Source: Chelonoidis abingdonii
Taxonomy: Eukaryota > Chordata > Testudines > Testudinidae
DNA: 64,000 nt
Assembly (NCBI RefSeq): GCF_003597395.2
Contig: NC_133770.1
Coordinates: 8,355,529 to 8,419,528, forward strand
Reading direction: 5' to 3'
Position numbers and translations under genes: made by a program. Within the stretch, counting starts at the first letter, position 1. Each line of letters begins with the position of its first letter. The notes below the pieces were generated by a model that was not told where the DNA came from, did not search any database, and worked only from the letters and a program-made list of their open reading frames with translations. Below are positions 1 through 10,295 of the stretch, piece after piece.

Positions 1-240
1 GCTGGTGGCATAGGGTCTGAGTAGAGAGTCCACAGATCCAGACAGTCCTTCAGTGAGAGTGCCAATGCCCAAGATGATGGGGCGTCCAGGATTTCCGGGT
101 TTGTGGATCTTGGGTAGTAGATAGAATAAGCCTGGTCGGGGCTCTAAGGGTATGCTGATTTGTTCCGGTATTAGTGTAGGGAGTGTCCTGAGTAGATGGT
201 GCAGTTTCTTAGTGTATTCCTCAGTGGGATAGAGGAGATA
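1..240 (-). mobile_element. Penelope-like element, reverse-transcriptase fragment
   Basis: Read on the minus strand, positions 270 to 1 form one open frame that continues off the left edge of the window; it has no usable start codon. The translation contains YLLPKIHKPGNPGRPI followed by GTLTE, which matches the conserved early RT region of Penelope-like retroelements (YxLPKIHK, GRPIVSGxGTLTE). PLE RTs are related to telomerase RT and prime cDNA synthesis on chromosomal ends or nicks. Homology seems to stop near 235. The canonical VSG segment appears changed, and the piece is only about 80 codons, so this is a relic. The related PLE 3' end lies at 56158-56664. Confidence 0.75.
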
Positions 241-594
241 GAGCTTGCTGTCTGAGAGAAGCCCAGGGTTAGAGTAATAAAGATAACAGAGGCAGCACAC
301 TACAGGAGCAGTGTAGGCTCCTGCAAGGGAAACTCTGAGATAGGGTTTTGCAAGCGAAAAAAAGAAGACTTCAGAAGCCCAAGGGGCAGAAGAATTATCC
401 AGGATCATTTGGATTCCACAGGGGATTTGAATGTTGTGACTTGGCCGGAGGGCTGAGCCAGAAAAGAGCTGGAGTCAGAGGCAGGCACCTAAGGAGAGGC
501 ACTGAAGCTGAAAAGAGCAGTAACATCTGGCACCAATGTAAGGAGACAGTCCAAGGGTGAGTGAGCCCCACCACACCACCTAACCCCCAATCTG
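241..594. other. unassigned sequence between PLE and CR1 relics
   Basis: I recognise no gene or repeat family here. Short overlapping open frames on both strands (near 348-560 and 395-598) are uninformative. The block is G/A-rich around 430-520. Confidence 0.4.
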
Positions 595-995
595 TCAAAG
601 TTAAAAGAACTCGGCGTATTTAGCCTAGACAAGTGGAAACTGAGGGAGGACTTAACAACAGTCTTCAAATATGTCAAAGATTGTGATAAAGAAGACAGAG
701 ATATATTGTTCTCCATGCCCACCGAGGGGAGAACAAGACATAATCAGCTTAGTTTGCAGCATAGGAGATTTAGGTTAAATATTAGGGGGGAAAAACTTTC
801 TAACCATAAGGATTGTTAAGTCCTGGAAATGATTGCTGAGGGAGATTGTGGAATCCTCTTCATTTGAGGTTTTAAAGAAAAAGTTGGGCAAACACCTGCG
901 AGGGATGGTCTAGATATATTTGGTCCTGCCTCAGCATGGGGTGATGGAATAGACGACCTCTGAAGGTCCTTGCCAGCCCTACAGTTCTGTGATCC
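595..995 (+). mobile_element. CR1 LINE 3' end (diverged)
   Basis: The segment carries the C-terminal end of CR1 ORF2 and its 3' UTR. It shows the order 'lysine-rich helix, AFRVG/F-like motif, NIRGE-like block, GLV/LVL' expected of the post-RT region, and it ends in the typical 'ggtccttgccagcccta' UTR followed by a tail at about 990. Frames are broken and the copy is 5' truncated, as is usual for CR1 dispersed by target-primed reverse transcription. Confidence 0.75.
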
Positions 996-1749
996 CATGG
1001 TCATTACTTCCAGGCGCATCATGCCATCTACCACCATACTGGGTCCTGGACAGCACTAATTCACATTCCTCTGTAACTTGCCCTGTGGTACTTCAGTGCT
1101 AGGATCTTGAGCTTTCAAGGGTTCTACTGCACTGCCTGTTGACAGCAATGACAGAACTTGGCAGCTCAGACCACTTATTCTGCTTTATTCTATTCAGGCT
1201 TTTCCAGCACTCTCCTTTCCTCCAAGGCACCTGAGCTCTACAAGTGGGATCTGTTCTCTGAAGCTCTGAAGCGGATTTCACAGTCAGTTGTATGACGGTC
1301 TCAGACTTGCTGAGTGTGCAGTAATACTTGCGTATGTCTGTAGTTAATTATGTTTTGTTACCTAACAAAGTGCCCTTGGACCCCTTCCATTCAGTGACCT
1401 CAAAGTGTTTCACAAACACTGGCTATGATTTCAGGAGTACTTAGGAGTCCCAGCCAGCAGCAGTGCCCATGGCTTCTAGACACACTCCCTGACTAGAAGA
1501 ATTTACAACTTGCGTAGACAACAGGTGATTTGCCCAGGCTCACCAAGGAGGCTTGCATCAGATACCAAGTTTCCCACATCTCAGACCTGCGCCCTAGCTA
1601 CTAGACCTGGCGGCTTCTGTCCTCTGAATGATCCTGTAAAGTTAGTTAAATATTTTCTCTCACTGTTTTTCATTGGGGCAAAGTCAGATCCAGGGCAGTG
1701 CTGGGCACAGGCCACCATTATAGATCCACCATCCTTCCTCCCTTAGAAC
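996..1749. other. mostly unassigned; possible MIR-like relic
   Basis: From 1370 to 1625 the plus strand reads like an antisense MIR/L2-type relic: 'cctcaaagtgtttcacaaa', then 'gatttgcccaggctcacc', then a 'tctcagacctgcgccctagctactagacc' tail split over two lines. The similarity is weak. I see nothing in 996-1369. Confidence 0.35.
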
Positions 1750-2011
1750 CAGGGCCGCCCAGAGGATTCAAGGGGCCTGGGGCAAAGCAGGGGAGCTGCG
1801 GCACTTGTAGTCACTAGGCAGCCGTCTGGGTCTTTGGCGGCATTTTGGCGGCAAGGGGCCCTTCAGTCACTCTGCGTCTTCGGCAGCACTGAAGGGCCCC
1901 CCACTGCTGAAGACCCAGACCGTCACCGGGCCAGGGCTCACGGGGTCCTTGTAGGGCCCAGGGCCTGGGGCAAATTGCCCCACTTGCCCTCCCCCGCTCT
2001 GGGCGGCCCTG
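1750..2011. mobile_element. hAT non-autonomous element with perfect 8-bp TSD
   Basis: The termini are inverted repeats: CAGGGCCGCCCAGAG at 1750 and CTCTGGGCGGCCCTG ending at 2011. They are flanked by a perfect 8-bp direct repeat CTTAGAAC at 1742-1749 and 2012-2019. CAGGG ends plus 8-bp TSDs define hAT superfamily insertions. The 262-bp body codes for nothing and is itself partly self-complementary (for example 'gaagggcccc' near 1892 against 'ggggcccttc' near 1855). It must have been moved by a transposase from elsewhere. The perfect TSD suggests a younger insertion than most repeats here. Confidence 0.9.
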
Positions 2012-2019
2012 CTTAGAAC

Positions 2020-4080
2020 TACAGGGAAATGTATCTTTTCTCCCCCATCTCCTCTTTGCCCCATTCCTCTCTCCATAGGAATGGTCAATTGACCAATTAA
2101 CCCCCTGAGCACGGCACGCACTCATACAGGACACATATCTCCACCTAGCCATTAAGATCTCAGGAAGGGGAGGAGACAAGTGAAGCCTTGAGCATTGAGA
2201 AAAGTCATAGTCTCGCCCTGCTGAGAGGCCCAGAGCACTGTGATCAGCTCTAATAACGACAGGAAATAGCTTCTCTCTCTAGGTTTCATGGCAAAGTAGA
2301 AGGTATCCCTGGGTTTTTCTGGGAGGGGGAAGGGCGACTAATTGTTTCCTGAGAAAGGTTTCTTTGAAATGCATTGGAATTATACGGTAAGTTATATCAA
2401 CATCTAGCTGGGATGCAGCGATGGTTATTGCCTTAGAAGATACATCCAGAGGACACTAGGATATTGTCAGGAACAAGAGAGTTCCAGGATGCCATTGTAA
2501 TTCTCAAGGTAAGAATAAAAGGTGCTGTAGGAGAAAGGAAAGGGAGGGTTGAGGGGGAAACATCTCTCCATGGCAAATATAAATCTTCCTCAGCCCAGGC
2601 AAACACAGCACGCAAAGAAGGGCACCGTTCACGCCCATGTCCTTGACTTCGGGTGGCCCATCCTAGGGTCTGCAACGTCTTAAAGTCCAGACTCGTGCAG
2701 CAGCAAAGCATTGGGCGTAGTCAGTTACACCGCATGCAAGTTAACAGCCTGTTCTGAGGTCACCTCTTGGAAACAGGCGGCTCTGTTGGCTGACGAGCAG
2801 ACATCTGGCTCCAGGCCCATCACGCTTTGCAGCAAGCAAAGTTCAGGAGGTCTTCCATCCTGCCATTAGATACTGTGAAAAAGACACACACACCCCAACT
2901 CTGATGGCGGTCAACTTCTCCTTTTATCTGTCCACAGGAAGGTGGGTGGTGTAGTGACCAAAAACTGGGTCACGAAATCAAAGGGTCACAGAGCTGTCTG
3001 GGCTCATCTCCCCTCTCCAGGCATTGCAACCTAGTGCATAGGATCACAGGGCTGCTCAGGTTTGGCAGGGGGCCTTCTGTCATGATGACAGGGGGTCTGC
3101 TGGGCCAAATCTGAGCAAGCAGCACAACTACCCTTCTGGGCCAGGTTGCAGTGCCACTCACACAAACTTGGCCCGGTTGGCCCAGATGAGGTGAGACCAG
3201 GCTACCCTTGAGCAGCATGGTGACTCTGGAGTTCAGCATGCCTGAAATGGGGATCGTAGCCCAGCCAGACCCACAGGACAGGAGCAGGGGGAGAGGTTAG
3301 TGTCACGTTCTCTGGTAAGTGATTGCCTCCCAAAGTCTCCCTGCCTTTTCAACTAGACAATACTCAGTCTTCCACACCACTGTCCCACCCCTGCTGCTCG
3401 GGACCCCCAGGGTATCCCTCCCCCAAACCTGTGTGACTCCCCTCTGTCATACCATCTATCCTGACCCTCAACCCTCCAGATCTTTCCCACTGCATCCCAG
3501 CCCCTTCTCTCCCCCAACTCCTTCCTCCAGCCCCCTGACTTTATCCTTAGGACCCCCAATCCCCCCACTGCTTTATGCTGTACGCCCCATGAACTGTGTG
3601 AGGGGGCTGTGTGCCTTCCCCTCCCCCTTAGGCCCCCATATTCTTCCCCCACACCATCACCGACCCCCTCACCCTGATGCCCCCCAATTCCTTCCCCATC
3701 CCCCCAAATTCCCAACTCCTTCATCACCAGACCCCATCTCCACACTTCACTCCAGACCGCAAATCTCCCACACAACATTTACCCTTTCCCTCCCATGGGT
3801 GTGGGGGGCTCTGTCTTTTTGGGGGTATCTTGGCTCATCTGCCCTCCCTCCAGTTGCCAGTGGCTGAGGATGTTCCCTAGCTGTTCACATCTGGTGGAAG
3901 CATCAGGAATCTTAGCTCCATTCCCCTCCCCCGATGAACCCCTTCACAGGGAGCCAGTGGACCTGGGGGCATCTCAGAGGGTCTCTGGGTTACAACACAC
4001 CACCAAGGTTTCCAAAAGGATCCTGAGCCCAAAAAGGTTGAGACTCACTGGTATAGCGGCTCAGGGCATCGGCAGATTAA
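2020..4080. other. unassigned region with C/T-rich tract
   Basis: There is no recognisable gene. From about 3320 to 3850 the plus strand is strongly C/T-rich with many CCCC runs and almost no G; the overlapping open frames of 182 and 141 aa there are low-complexity products of that bias. A terminal motif 'aaaaaggttgagactcactg' at 4033-4052 resembles the right end of a Charlie-type hAT (reverse complement begins CAGTGAGTCTCAACC). I cannot locate the matching left end, so I do not call an element. Confidence 0.45.
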
Positions 4081-4187
4081 ACCCCTTGGGTTCTCTCCCA
4101 GGTTCTGACTTGCCTAGGGTAAATCATTGTTGCCTTGGACAAATCACTTCAACTGGCCTGTGCCTCAGTTTACCCATCTGCAAAATC
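4081..4187 (+). repeat. MIR SINE relic
   Basis: The segment matches the MIR core and tail order: 'ccttggacaaatcacttcaa', then 'tgtgcctcagtttaccc', then 'atctgcaaaat'. It is cut off where the antisense CR1 begins at about 4188. Confidence 0.7.
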
Positions 4188-5255
4188 ATAGAATATCAGG
4201 GTTAGAAGGGACCTCAGGAGGTCATCTAGTCCAACCCCCTGCTCAAAGCAGGACCAATCTCCAACTAAATCATCCCAGCCAGGGCTTTGTCAAGCCAGGC
4301 CATAAAAACCTCTAAGGAAGGAGATTCCACCACATCCCTAGGTAATCCATTCCAGTGCTCACCACCCTCCGAGTGAAAAAGTTTTTCCTAATATCCAACC
4401 TAAACCTCCCCCACTGCAACTTGAGACCATTACTCCTTGTTCTGTCATCTGGTACCACTGAGAACAGTCTAGATCCATCCTCTTTGGAACCCCCTTTCAG
4501 GGAGTTGAAAGCAGCTATCAAATCCCCCCTCTTCTCTACTTTCTGCGCACTAACAATCCAGTTCCTCAGCCTCTCCTCAATAAGTATGGCTCCAGACCCG
4601 TAATCATTTTTGTGCCTCCGCTGGACTTTTCCAATTTTCACATCCTTCTTAGTGTGGGGCCCCAACTGGACCAGTACTCAGCAATGAGGCCTCACCAATG
4701 CCGAATAGAGGGGAATGATCATGTCCCTCGATCTGCTGGCAATGCCCTACTTACAGCTCAAAATGCTGTTAGCCTTCTGCAATAGGTAACACTGTTTGAC
4801 CAGATCCACTCTCTTCATCCATGTAACTTCTAGCTCCTTTTCTGCAGAACTGCTTCCTAGCCATTCGTTCTCTAGTCTGTACAGTGCATGGATTTTTTCC
4901 GTCCTAAGTGCAGGATTCTGACTTGTCCTTGTTGAACCTCATCAATTTCTTTGCCCAATCCTCTATTGTCTAGGTCCCTCTGTATCCTATCCCTACCCTA
5001 CAGCATAGCTATCGCTCCTCCCAGTTTAGTGTCATCTGCAAACTTGCTGAGGGTCCAGTCCACGCCATCCTCCAGATCATTAATGAAGATATTGAGCAAA
5101 ACTGTCCCCAGGGCCGACCCTCGGGGCACTCTACTGATACTGGAGGAGAGAAGTTACTTCTATGAACTAAGCTTGTAGACGTCCATCCACCCAGCCATGT
5201 AGGCACTCTTCAGGTTCTGTCACCATGCCCATTATATCAAAAGCTTTATTATTCA
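4188..5255 (-). mobile_element. CR1 LINE, long antisense 3' fragment
   Basis: Transcribed leftwards, this contains part of the CR1 ORF2 reverse transcriptase, the ORF2 C-terminus and the 3' UTR. The reverse complement of about 5015-5105 encodes the RT palm: a PxGSxLG-like block, NIFINDLE, then FADDTKLGG, so the catalytic Asp pair is still present. Nearer the 3' end it encodes [20 protein letters not shown] and [17 protein letters not shown], the CR1 C-terminal signature. The end is 'tcatagaatatcaggg' read from the plus strand. Frameshifts and stops break the frame several times, so it is a pseudo-ORF. Upstream parts of ORF2 and ORF1 are missing (5' truncation). Confidence 0.9.
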
Positions 5256-5509
5256 GTCAGATTTGCTCCCAGCTGGTCCCTGGTACTGGAATAGGCTACA
5301 TATTTCCAGAGTTCCAAGGGATGCTTTTGATATTCCTTTAAAATATGTATATATGTATGTATGCACCTTACATAAGCAGAATTATATGACCAGATTGTGC
5401 ATTTGTGCTGTTGGGTCCCATCTGAGCCTATTTTGCAGGCATCACTTAGGCATCTGCTTCCAAAAATGTGTCCTTGATTTCAGTTTAGAACAAAACATTT
5501 GAGAGAGAG

Positions 5510-5700
5510 GCAAGGCTCGGTATATTGGCTACCAGGAACTTGGGAGTTCTCCAAGTTCTGCCACTGTTATAACCTCTAGCCTTGAGCAAATCATGTAGCT
5601 GCTTTGTTTCAGCTCCCCCACCTGTAACAGTAATGATCATTAGTAAAGCTTGGAAAAGTGCTTTTAAAATAAAAGCTTGTATGAGTTGAAATATTGCACT
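5510..5700 (+). repeat. MIR SINE relic
   Basis: The plus strand shows 'ccaagttctgccactgtta', 'ccttgagcaaatcatgtagc' and 'tttcagctcccccacctgta', the core-to-tail order of MIR, with a 'gtaaagcttggaaaagtgc' L2-like end. Confidence 0.6.
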
Positions 5701-5771
5701 TGGATCTGATTTGAATTCTGAGTTCAGCCCCAAATCATTCAGATACCATGGTATTGAGTATGGCATGGAGA

Positions 5772-5954
5772 TTAGAATATTTCCGGGTTGGAAGAGACCT
5801 CAGGAGGTCATCTAGTCCAACCCCCTGCTCAAAGGAGGACCAATCCCCAGACAGATTTTTGCCCCACATCCCTAACTGGCCCCTTCAAGGATAGGGCTCA
5901 CAATCCTTTGTTTAACAGGCCAATGCTTAAACCACAGAGCTATCCCTCTCCTCC
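5772..5954 (-). repeat. Cry-SINE (tRNA-headed, CR1-tailed), antisense
   Basis: On the minus strand it starts at 5954 with GGAGAGGGATAGCTCTGTGG, a tRNA-like head with a pol III A box (TAGCTCTGTGG) and a later GTGAGCCCTATCC-type B box. It then continues into 'ggggcaaaaatc' and ends in the CR1-like tail 'gacctcctgaggtctcttcc'. This head-plus-LINE-tail structure is that of cryptodiran turtle SINEs, which are thought to use CR1 machinery for retrotransposition. Compare the copies at 42820 and 53750. Confidence 0.85.
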
Positions 5955-5975
5955 ATTAGCTAGAGCAGGACTAAA

Positions 5976-6016
5976 ATCTATCTATCTACTCTTCTTTCCT
6001 TCCTACCTACCTACCT
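5976..6016. repeat. TCTA/CCTA microsatellite
   Basis: Short tracts of TCTA (about 5978-5989) and CCTA (about 6002-6016) separated by a CT-rich stretch. They lie just downstream of the Cry-SINE. Confidence 0.8.
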
Positions 6017-6250
6017 CTTTCTATTTGCAAAATTGGTTTCCAGATCTGGATTTGGATTTCACCACCACCACTACCAAAGCAAAGGGATGTTTGCATCCAA
6101 GATTCCAATAATAATTATGTAGACAAATGGAAACCACGCTGTTTGCAAAGCTGCTCTAGTTACCCGTGGAGATCTCCTGACTTTGTGGGAATGTTATTTA
6201 AACCCAGAACTAGTTGAGTTTTCCTGTTTATGTTTGGATAACTTGATTAT

Positions 6251-6358
6251 CTGTTCTTTTCATTCCCTCTGGGGCACCTGGCATTGGCCACTGTCGGAAG
6301 ACAGGATACTGGGCTAGATGGACCTTTGATCTGACCCAGTATGGCCGTTCTTATGTCA
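6251..6358 (+). mobile_element. CR1 3' end, TTCTTATG-tailed subfamily
   Basis: The motif 'gacaggatactgggctagat' followed by 'ggacctttgatctgacccag' and 'ccgttcttatgt' is the 3' terminal segment of a CR1 subfamily. The same segment ends the longer CR1 copy at 54890-55990 and is seen at 43901-44058. Confidence 0.75.
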
Positions 6359-7353
6359 CCAGATTTTTTTAACACCCTGCCTATTTGATTTCTCCAGTCA
6401 TCAGGAGCTGGGATCATGCAGTGTCATGGATTATACATTAAAATAAATAAAGGCGGAAGCTGGGACTGGGATTGAAGCTGGGATGGCAGCAGCAACAGTA
6501 GCAGCTGTGGTAACAGCAGCCCAGTCATTAGCCCCAACCAGCTGTAACCCAGGAGCACCAGAAGAACAGACTAGTAGTGACCAGATGGACGTTGCTCCTC
6601 ATTCAACATGTGCGACCGCTGCCAGCTGCCAAGAAACTCAGCTCCTCCGGGCTCACATCATAAATATCTCTGATACTCTGCACACACATCGGCATGGAGT
6701 CTGTCCACCGGCTCCCAGGAGATGCCTTGAAGCTTGGCAGCAGCAATGTGCTTTTCAGCCCAACGTACTGGGGGCCGTGCAGTGTGACCTCATAACGTTT
6801 TGATTTTTTCCAATTTTTTTTCATTTTTAGGTATTCATTGACCAAAAACATTCCATCCGAATCATGATTTCACAAAAAGTTTCAGTTGACCCAAATCTGT
6901 ATTTTCCACAGAAGAAAAGCTTTGGCCGAAAAAAATGTGCCCAGTTCTACACATAACACATACTGATCAGTGGCTTACTCTGGGAGATTATATTTTGCCA
7001 CATGGTAAACCCACTCAAAATCACAGATGTTAGAATGATTAATCATGTGGGTCAGACCTGCTCGTGTACCGTTCTTTTAGTTTTTCATATCCTAGTGCCA
7101 GGTCTTTCTTGCATGAGAGCAAAGCCCATAACTGCTGGCAAAGCACAACCTGCTATCTAATGTGGCTTTTCTTAATTAACTTTGCCCCTTTAAAAAGTGG
7201 TTTAAACTAAGGGGAAAATATTAATGGAACTTAACAAAGTTTTATGAGGCCAAAATGCTACCAGCGTCTCCATCCGCCAATAAAAACACATCAGCACAGG
7301 GCTGGTAGTATAACCACTGAGTGCCCAGTGTGGAGTATAATTAGTGCTTTGTG
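6359..7353. other. unassigned; AT-rich block inside
   Basis: There is no gene. From about 6798 to 6950 the DNA is AT-rich with alternating 'tttttcaatttttt' and 'caaaaagtttcag' runs, similar in texture to the AGAGCTG-ended AT-rich elements at 37871 and 43085, but no clear termini are visible. Confidence 0.4.
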
Positions 7354-7830
7354 TTATAGACTCATAGACCTTAAGGCCAGAAGGGACCATTATGATCGTC
7401 TAGTCTGACCTCCTGCACAACGCAGGCCAAAGAATCTCACCCACTCAATCCTGTATCAAACCCCTAACCTATGTCTGAGCTACTGAAGTCCTCAAATCAT
7501 GGTTTAAAGACTTCAAGCTGCAGAGAATCCTCCAGCAAGTGACCCATGCTGCACGCTGCAGAGGAAGGCAAAAAAAAACCCCCAGGGCCTCTGCCAGTCT
7601 GCCCTGGAGGAAATTTCCTTCCTGACTCCAAATATGGCGATCAGCTAAACCCTGAGCATGTGGGCAAGACTCACCAGCCAGCACCAAGGAAAGAATTCTC
7701 TGTAGTTACTCAGATCCCATCCCATCTAACATCCCATCACAGACCATTGGATATATTTACCACTAATAGTCAAAGATCAATTAATTTCCAAAATTAGGCT
7801 ATCCCATCATACCATTCCCTCTATAACACC
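7354..7830 (-). mobile_element. CR1-like LINE 3' region (antisense variant family)
   Basis: The plus strand begins 'tatagactcatagacc', then 'aaggccagaagggaccatta' and 'gtctagtctgacctcctgca', the antisense 3' end of a CR1-related family distinct from the 'cagggttggaagggacc' type. The remainder, including 'aaatatggcgatcagctaaa' and 'agatcccatcccatctaaca', is UTR-like and non-coding. A sister 3' end lies at 62848-62950. Confidence 0.7.
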
Positions 7831-9842
7831 ACTCTGGTCTTGCAAGTATAGGCAGTCATTTTAAGGGGGCGCGGTAAGGAGTAATTTCACTGTCCTCCAC
7901 TAGGATCTGCTTTAGTGTATGTTACAGCAGGACTCAGATGAACCATGGTCCTGCTACGGGTTCTATGTGATATGTGTGTCGCATAGATTGCAATGTTGTC
8001 CTCCAATGACTGGCCTACAAACAAGGGCAGACCTGCATTAACTCAAGAGGGAAATCGCTCTGGTTCTGGAGCTAGCACAGTGCCATTCTCCCCAATGCCA
8101 TGGATATGGTTGATTTTTAATTGTGTCTTCTCGGGGGCATGAGGATTTGTTATGTTTGCGGAGCCCTAAGACACAGGAGCAGCACATGTGCTGTTGACAC
8201 CTGCGGTGAGTGGCGGGTCACTTTCTTCCCACGAGGCAGGGGATGGGCACCTTGCACTACCCCCTTACCTGTTCTGTGGATAGACAACATGGACTCCAGC
8301 CCAGAATTCATTAAAAAAAGAAAAAAAAATAGGCAGGAAGAAATAACTCTCAGGCCATGGGGGGAGAGGGACCCAAGGACAGGGAAATCTGACATTGAGA
8401 AAGAATGGATCCAACCTCAACTTGAACTCAAAGCCAGGGATGAACCTGTGGCATCGCTGTCTCCATTCCCTGCTCTGATACTCACAAGACTGCAGCAGCC
8501 TTTCCCCCTGCCTCCTGGGCCAGACCCAACCCAAGAATCTCATCAGGGGCATGAGCTAATCCCTGATTTCTCCTTTGCCTCTCTCTCCCTGTTGGGTTGA
8601 ATGCGCGCTTTAGGAAGTCGATCACAACAAACACACACACACACACACACACCAGCCTGCCCTCTCGCTCTGACATGCCATTTCCACTGTCTTGTGGAAT
8701 TCTGAGCTCCATGCCAAGAACAATAACAAGGCGGACATGGGAATGTCCTCACCGTCTAATGCACCAGAAAAAAACAGTCAGCATCCAGGAAACAAACATG
8801 CCGTGTCTTTCTCTGCTCTGGCTTGGGTAATTCCTTCAATGTCCTGTCAGCTCTGCTCCCAGGCCACTCGCTCCACACAAACATTATGTCACACAGGGCA
8901 AGAGTGAGTTAGTTCATTGTGTTTTTCCCTGGATCTAGAGCTGGATCCTACTTCCATCAAAGTCACTAGCAAAAATCCCCACTGGCTTCAAGGAGTCCCA
9001 GGATCAGGCCCTGAATGAAACAGGATGAAATATAATAGACACAATGGGGTGGGTAGGTCTTAAAAATCAGCAAAAAATGTGTTACATAATTTATGGACAG
9101 CCCCTAAGGGCACCTCTGGGATTTAGTAGTCTATAAATGAACATGATGTGAGCCTATACATAAGAGCTAGCTGGCTCCACTGCCTTTATCCACAGAAATA
9201 TTCACCAGGCACTTTTAGCATGTTTCAACTGGCTCAGATTTTAAAAACCCACTCGTCCATTTTAAATACAGTAACATTGAGCAGAGAAGATGTGAGGTTT
9301 TCTCTTGTATTAACTGTACCTGGCACCTTCCCATTTATGGCACAGGGCTGTACCTGCGTGTGTGTGAGAGAGAGAGAGAAAGAAAATTCATATCAATGAG
9401 GAAATGCAAAAGCCGATGGGAATAACACTTGGGAAATCCCCTTCAACTGTATCAAAAGCAACTCTTGCAGATAATGTCGAAGGACATCAATTTTTTATGA
9501 TTATAACCACTCATAATTGAATCTGTCAACAAGGTTATATAACAGGGAAATTAATTAGACCCTTTGCCGACGTTTAAAATATAGGCCTGGAAAATTCAAC
9601 ACCATTGCCTAGGCTAATGCTCCTATTTTAGCTGTGTCTCCTTCACACAGGGGGACTGGTGAAGGCTGCTGTGGGATGAGAGAGGCAAAATACTGATAAG
9701 GAGCAATTTACTAAGGGGCAGCACAAGGCAGAACAGAGAGGGGGTTCTGCTGATTGGAAATGTCCTTCTGCAAGGATGCCCCCTTGACATTTTTCTAAAG
9801 CAAAAAGTTCCCGGAATTTCACAGCATCATTCCATTAGGCCC
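7831..9842. other. unassigned region with one palindrome relic
   Basis: No gene is recognisable. The 159-aa frame at 8121-8600 has low-complexity lysine-rich and proline-rich parts, no domain, and is overlapped by antisense frames of similar length. At 8935-9018 there is a short quasi-palindromic repeat ('agctggatcctacttcc' ... 'ggatcaggccct') of the class described under 16831. Confidence 0.4.
8631..8653. repeat. (AC)n microsatellite
   Basis: An uninterrupted AC dinucleotide run of about 11 units. It creates a poly-Val-Cys run in the antisense frame, which is not a protein. Confidence 0.95.
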
Positions 9843-9852
9843 AGTAAGGAGT

Positions 9853-10285
9853 AGGGTTGCCAACTTTCTATTTGCAGAAAACCAAACATCCTTCTCTGAT
9901 ACCCACATGCATGTTGGGGCCATGCAGTTGGGGTACGAGAGGGGGTGAGGGCTCTGGCTGGGGGTGCAGACTCTGGGGTGGGGCCAGAGATGAGGTGTTT
10001 GGGATGCAGGAGGGGGCTCTGGGCTGGTGCAGGGGCATGGGAGGGGGTACGGAGAGCTAGCTACGGGCGGTGTTTACCTCAGACGACTCCCAGGAAGCAG
10101 CGGCATCTCCCTCCGGCTCCTAGGCCAAGGACAACCACATGGCTCTGCACGCTGCCCGCACCTGAAGAGAGCCTGCCTGTGCTGCCAACTGGACTTTTAA
10201 CAGCCTGGTCAGTGGTGCTGACCAGAGCCACGAGGGTTTCTTTTCAATGAGTGTTCCAATCAAAAACCGGATGCCTGGCAACCCT
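9853..10285. mobile_element. MITE with AGGGTTGCC ends and 8-10-bp TSD
   Basis: The element runs from AGGGTTGCCAAC to CTGGCAACCCT (inverted ends). The flanks carry AGTAAGGAGT (9843-9852) and AGTAAGGAAT (10286-10295), a 10-bp direct repeat with one mismatch, or 8 bp perfect. The body has a G-rich irregular minisatellite (about 9930-10040) and a right arm with 'ctggacttttaacagcctgg' and 'tcaaaaaccggatgcctggc'. A left-arm relative lies at 30968. It has no coding capacity. Confidence 0.75.
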
Positions 10286-10295
10286 AGTAAGGAAT

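Noticed and set aside
3319..3867. 182-aa proline/serine-rich frame
   Set aside because: It is a direct consequence of the C/T-rich tract; the antisense 141-aa Gly-rich frame mirrors it.
8121..8600. 159-aa plus-strand frame
   Set aside because: No domain, low complexity, and similar-sized antisense frames over the same stretch.
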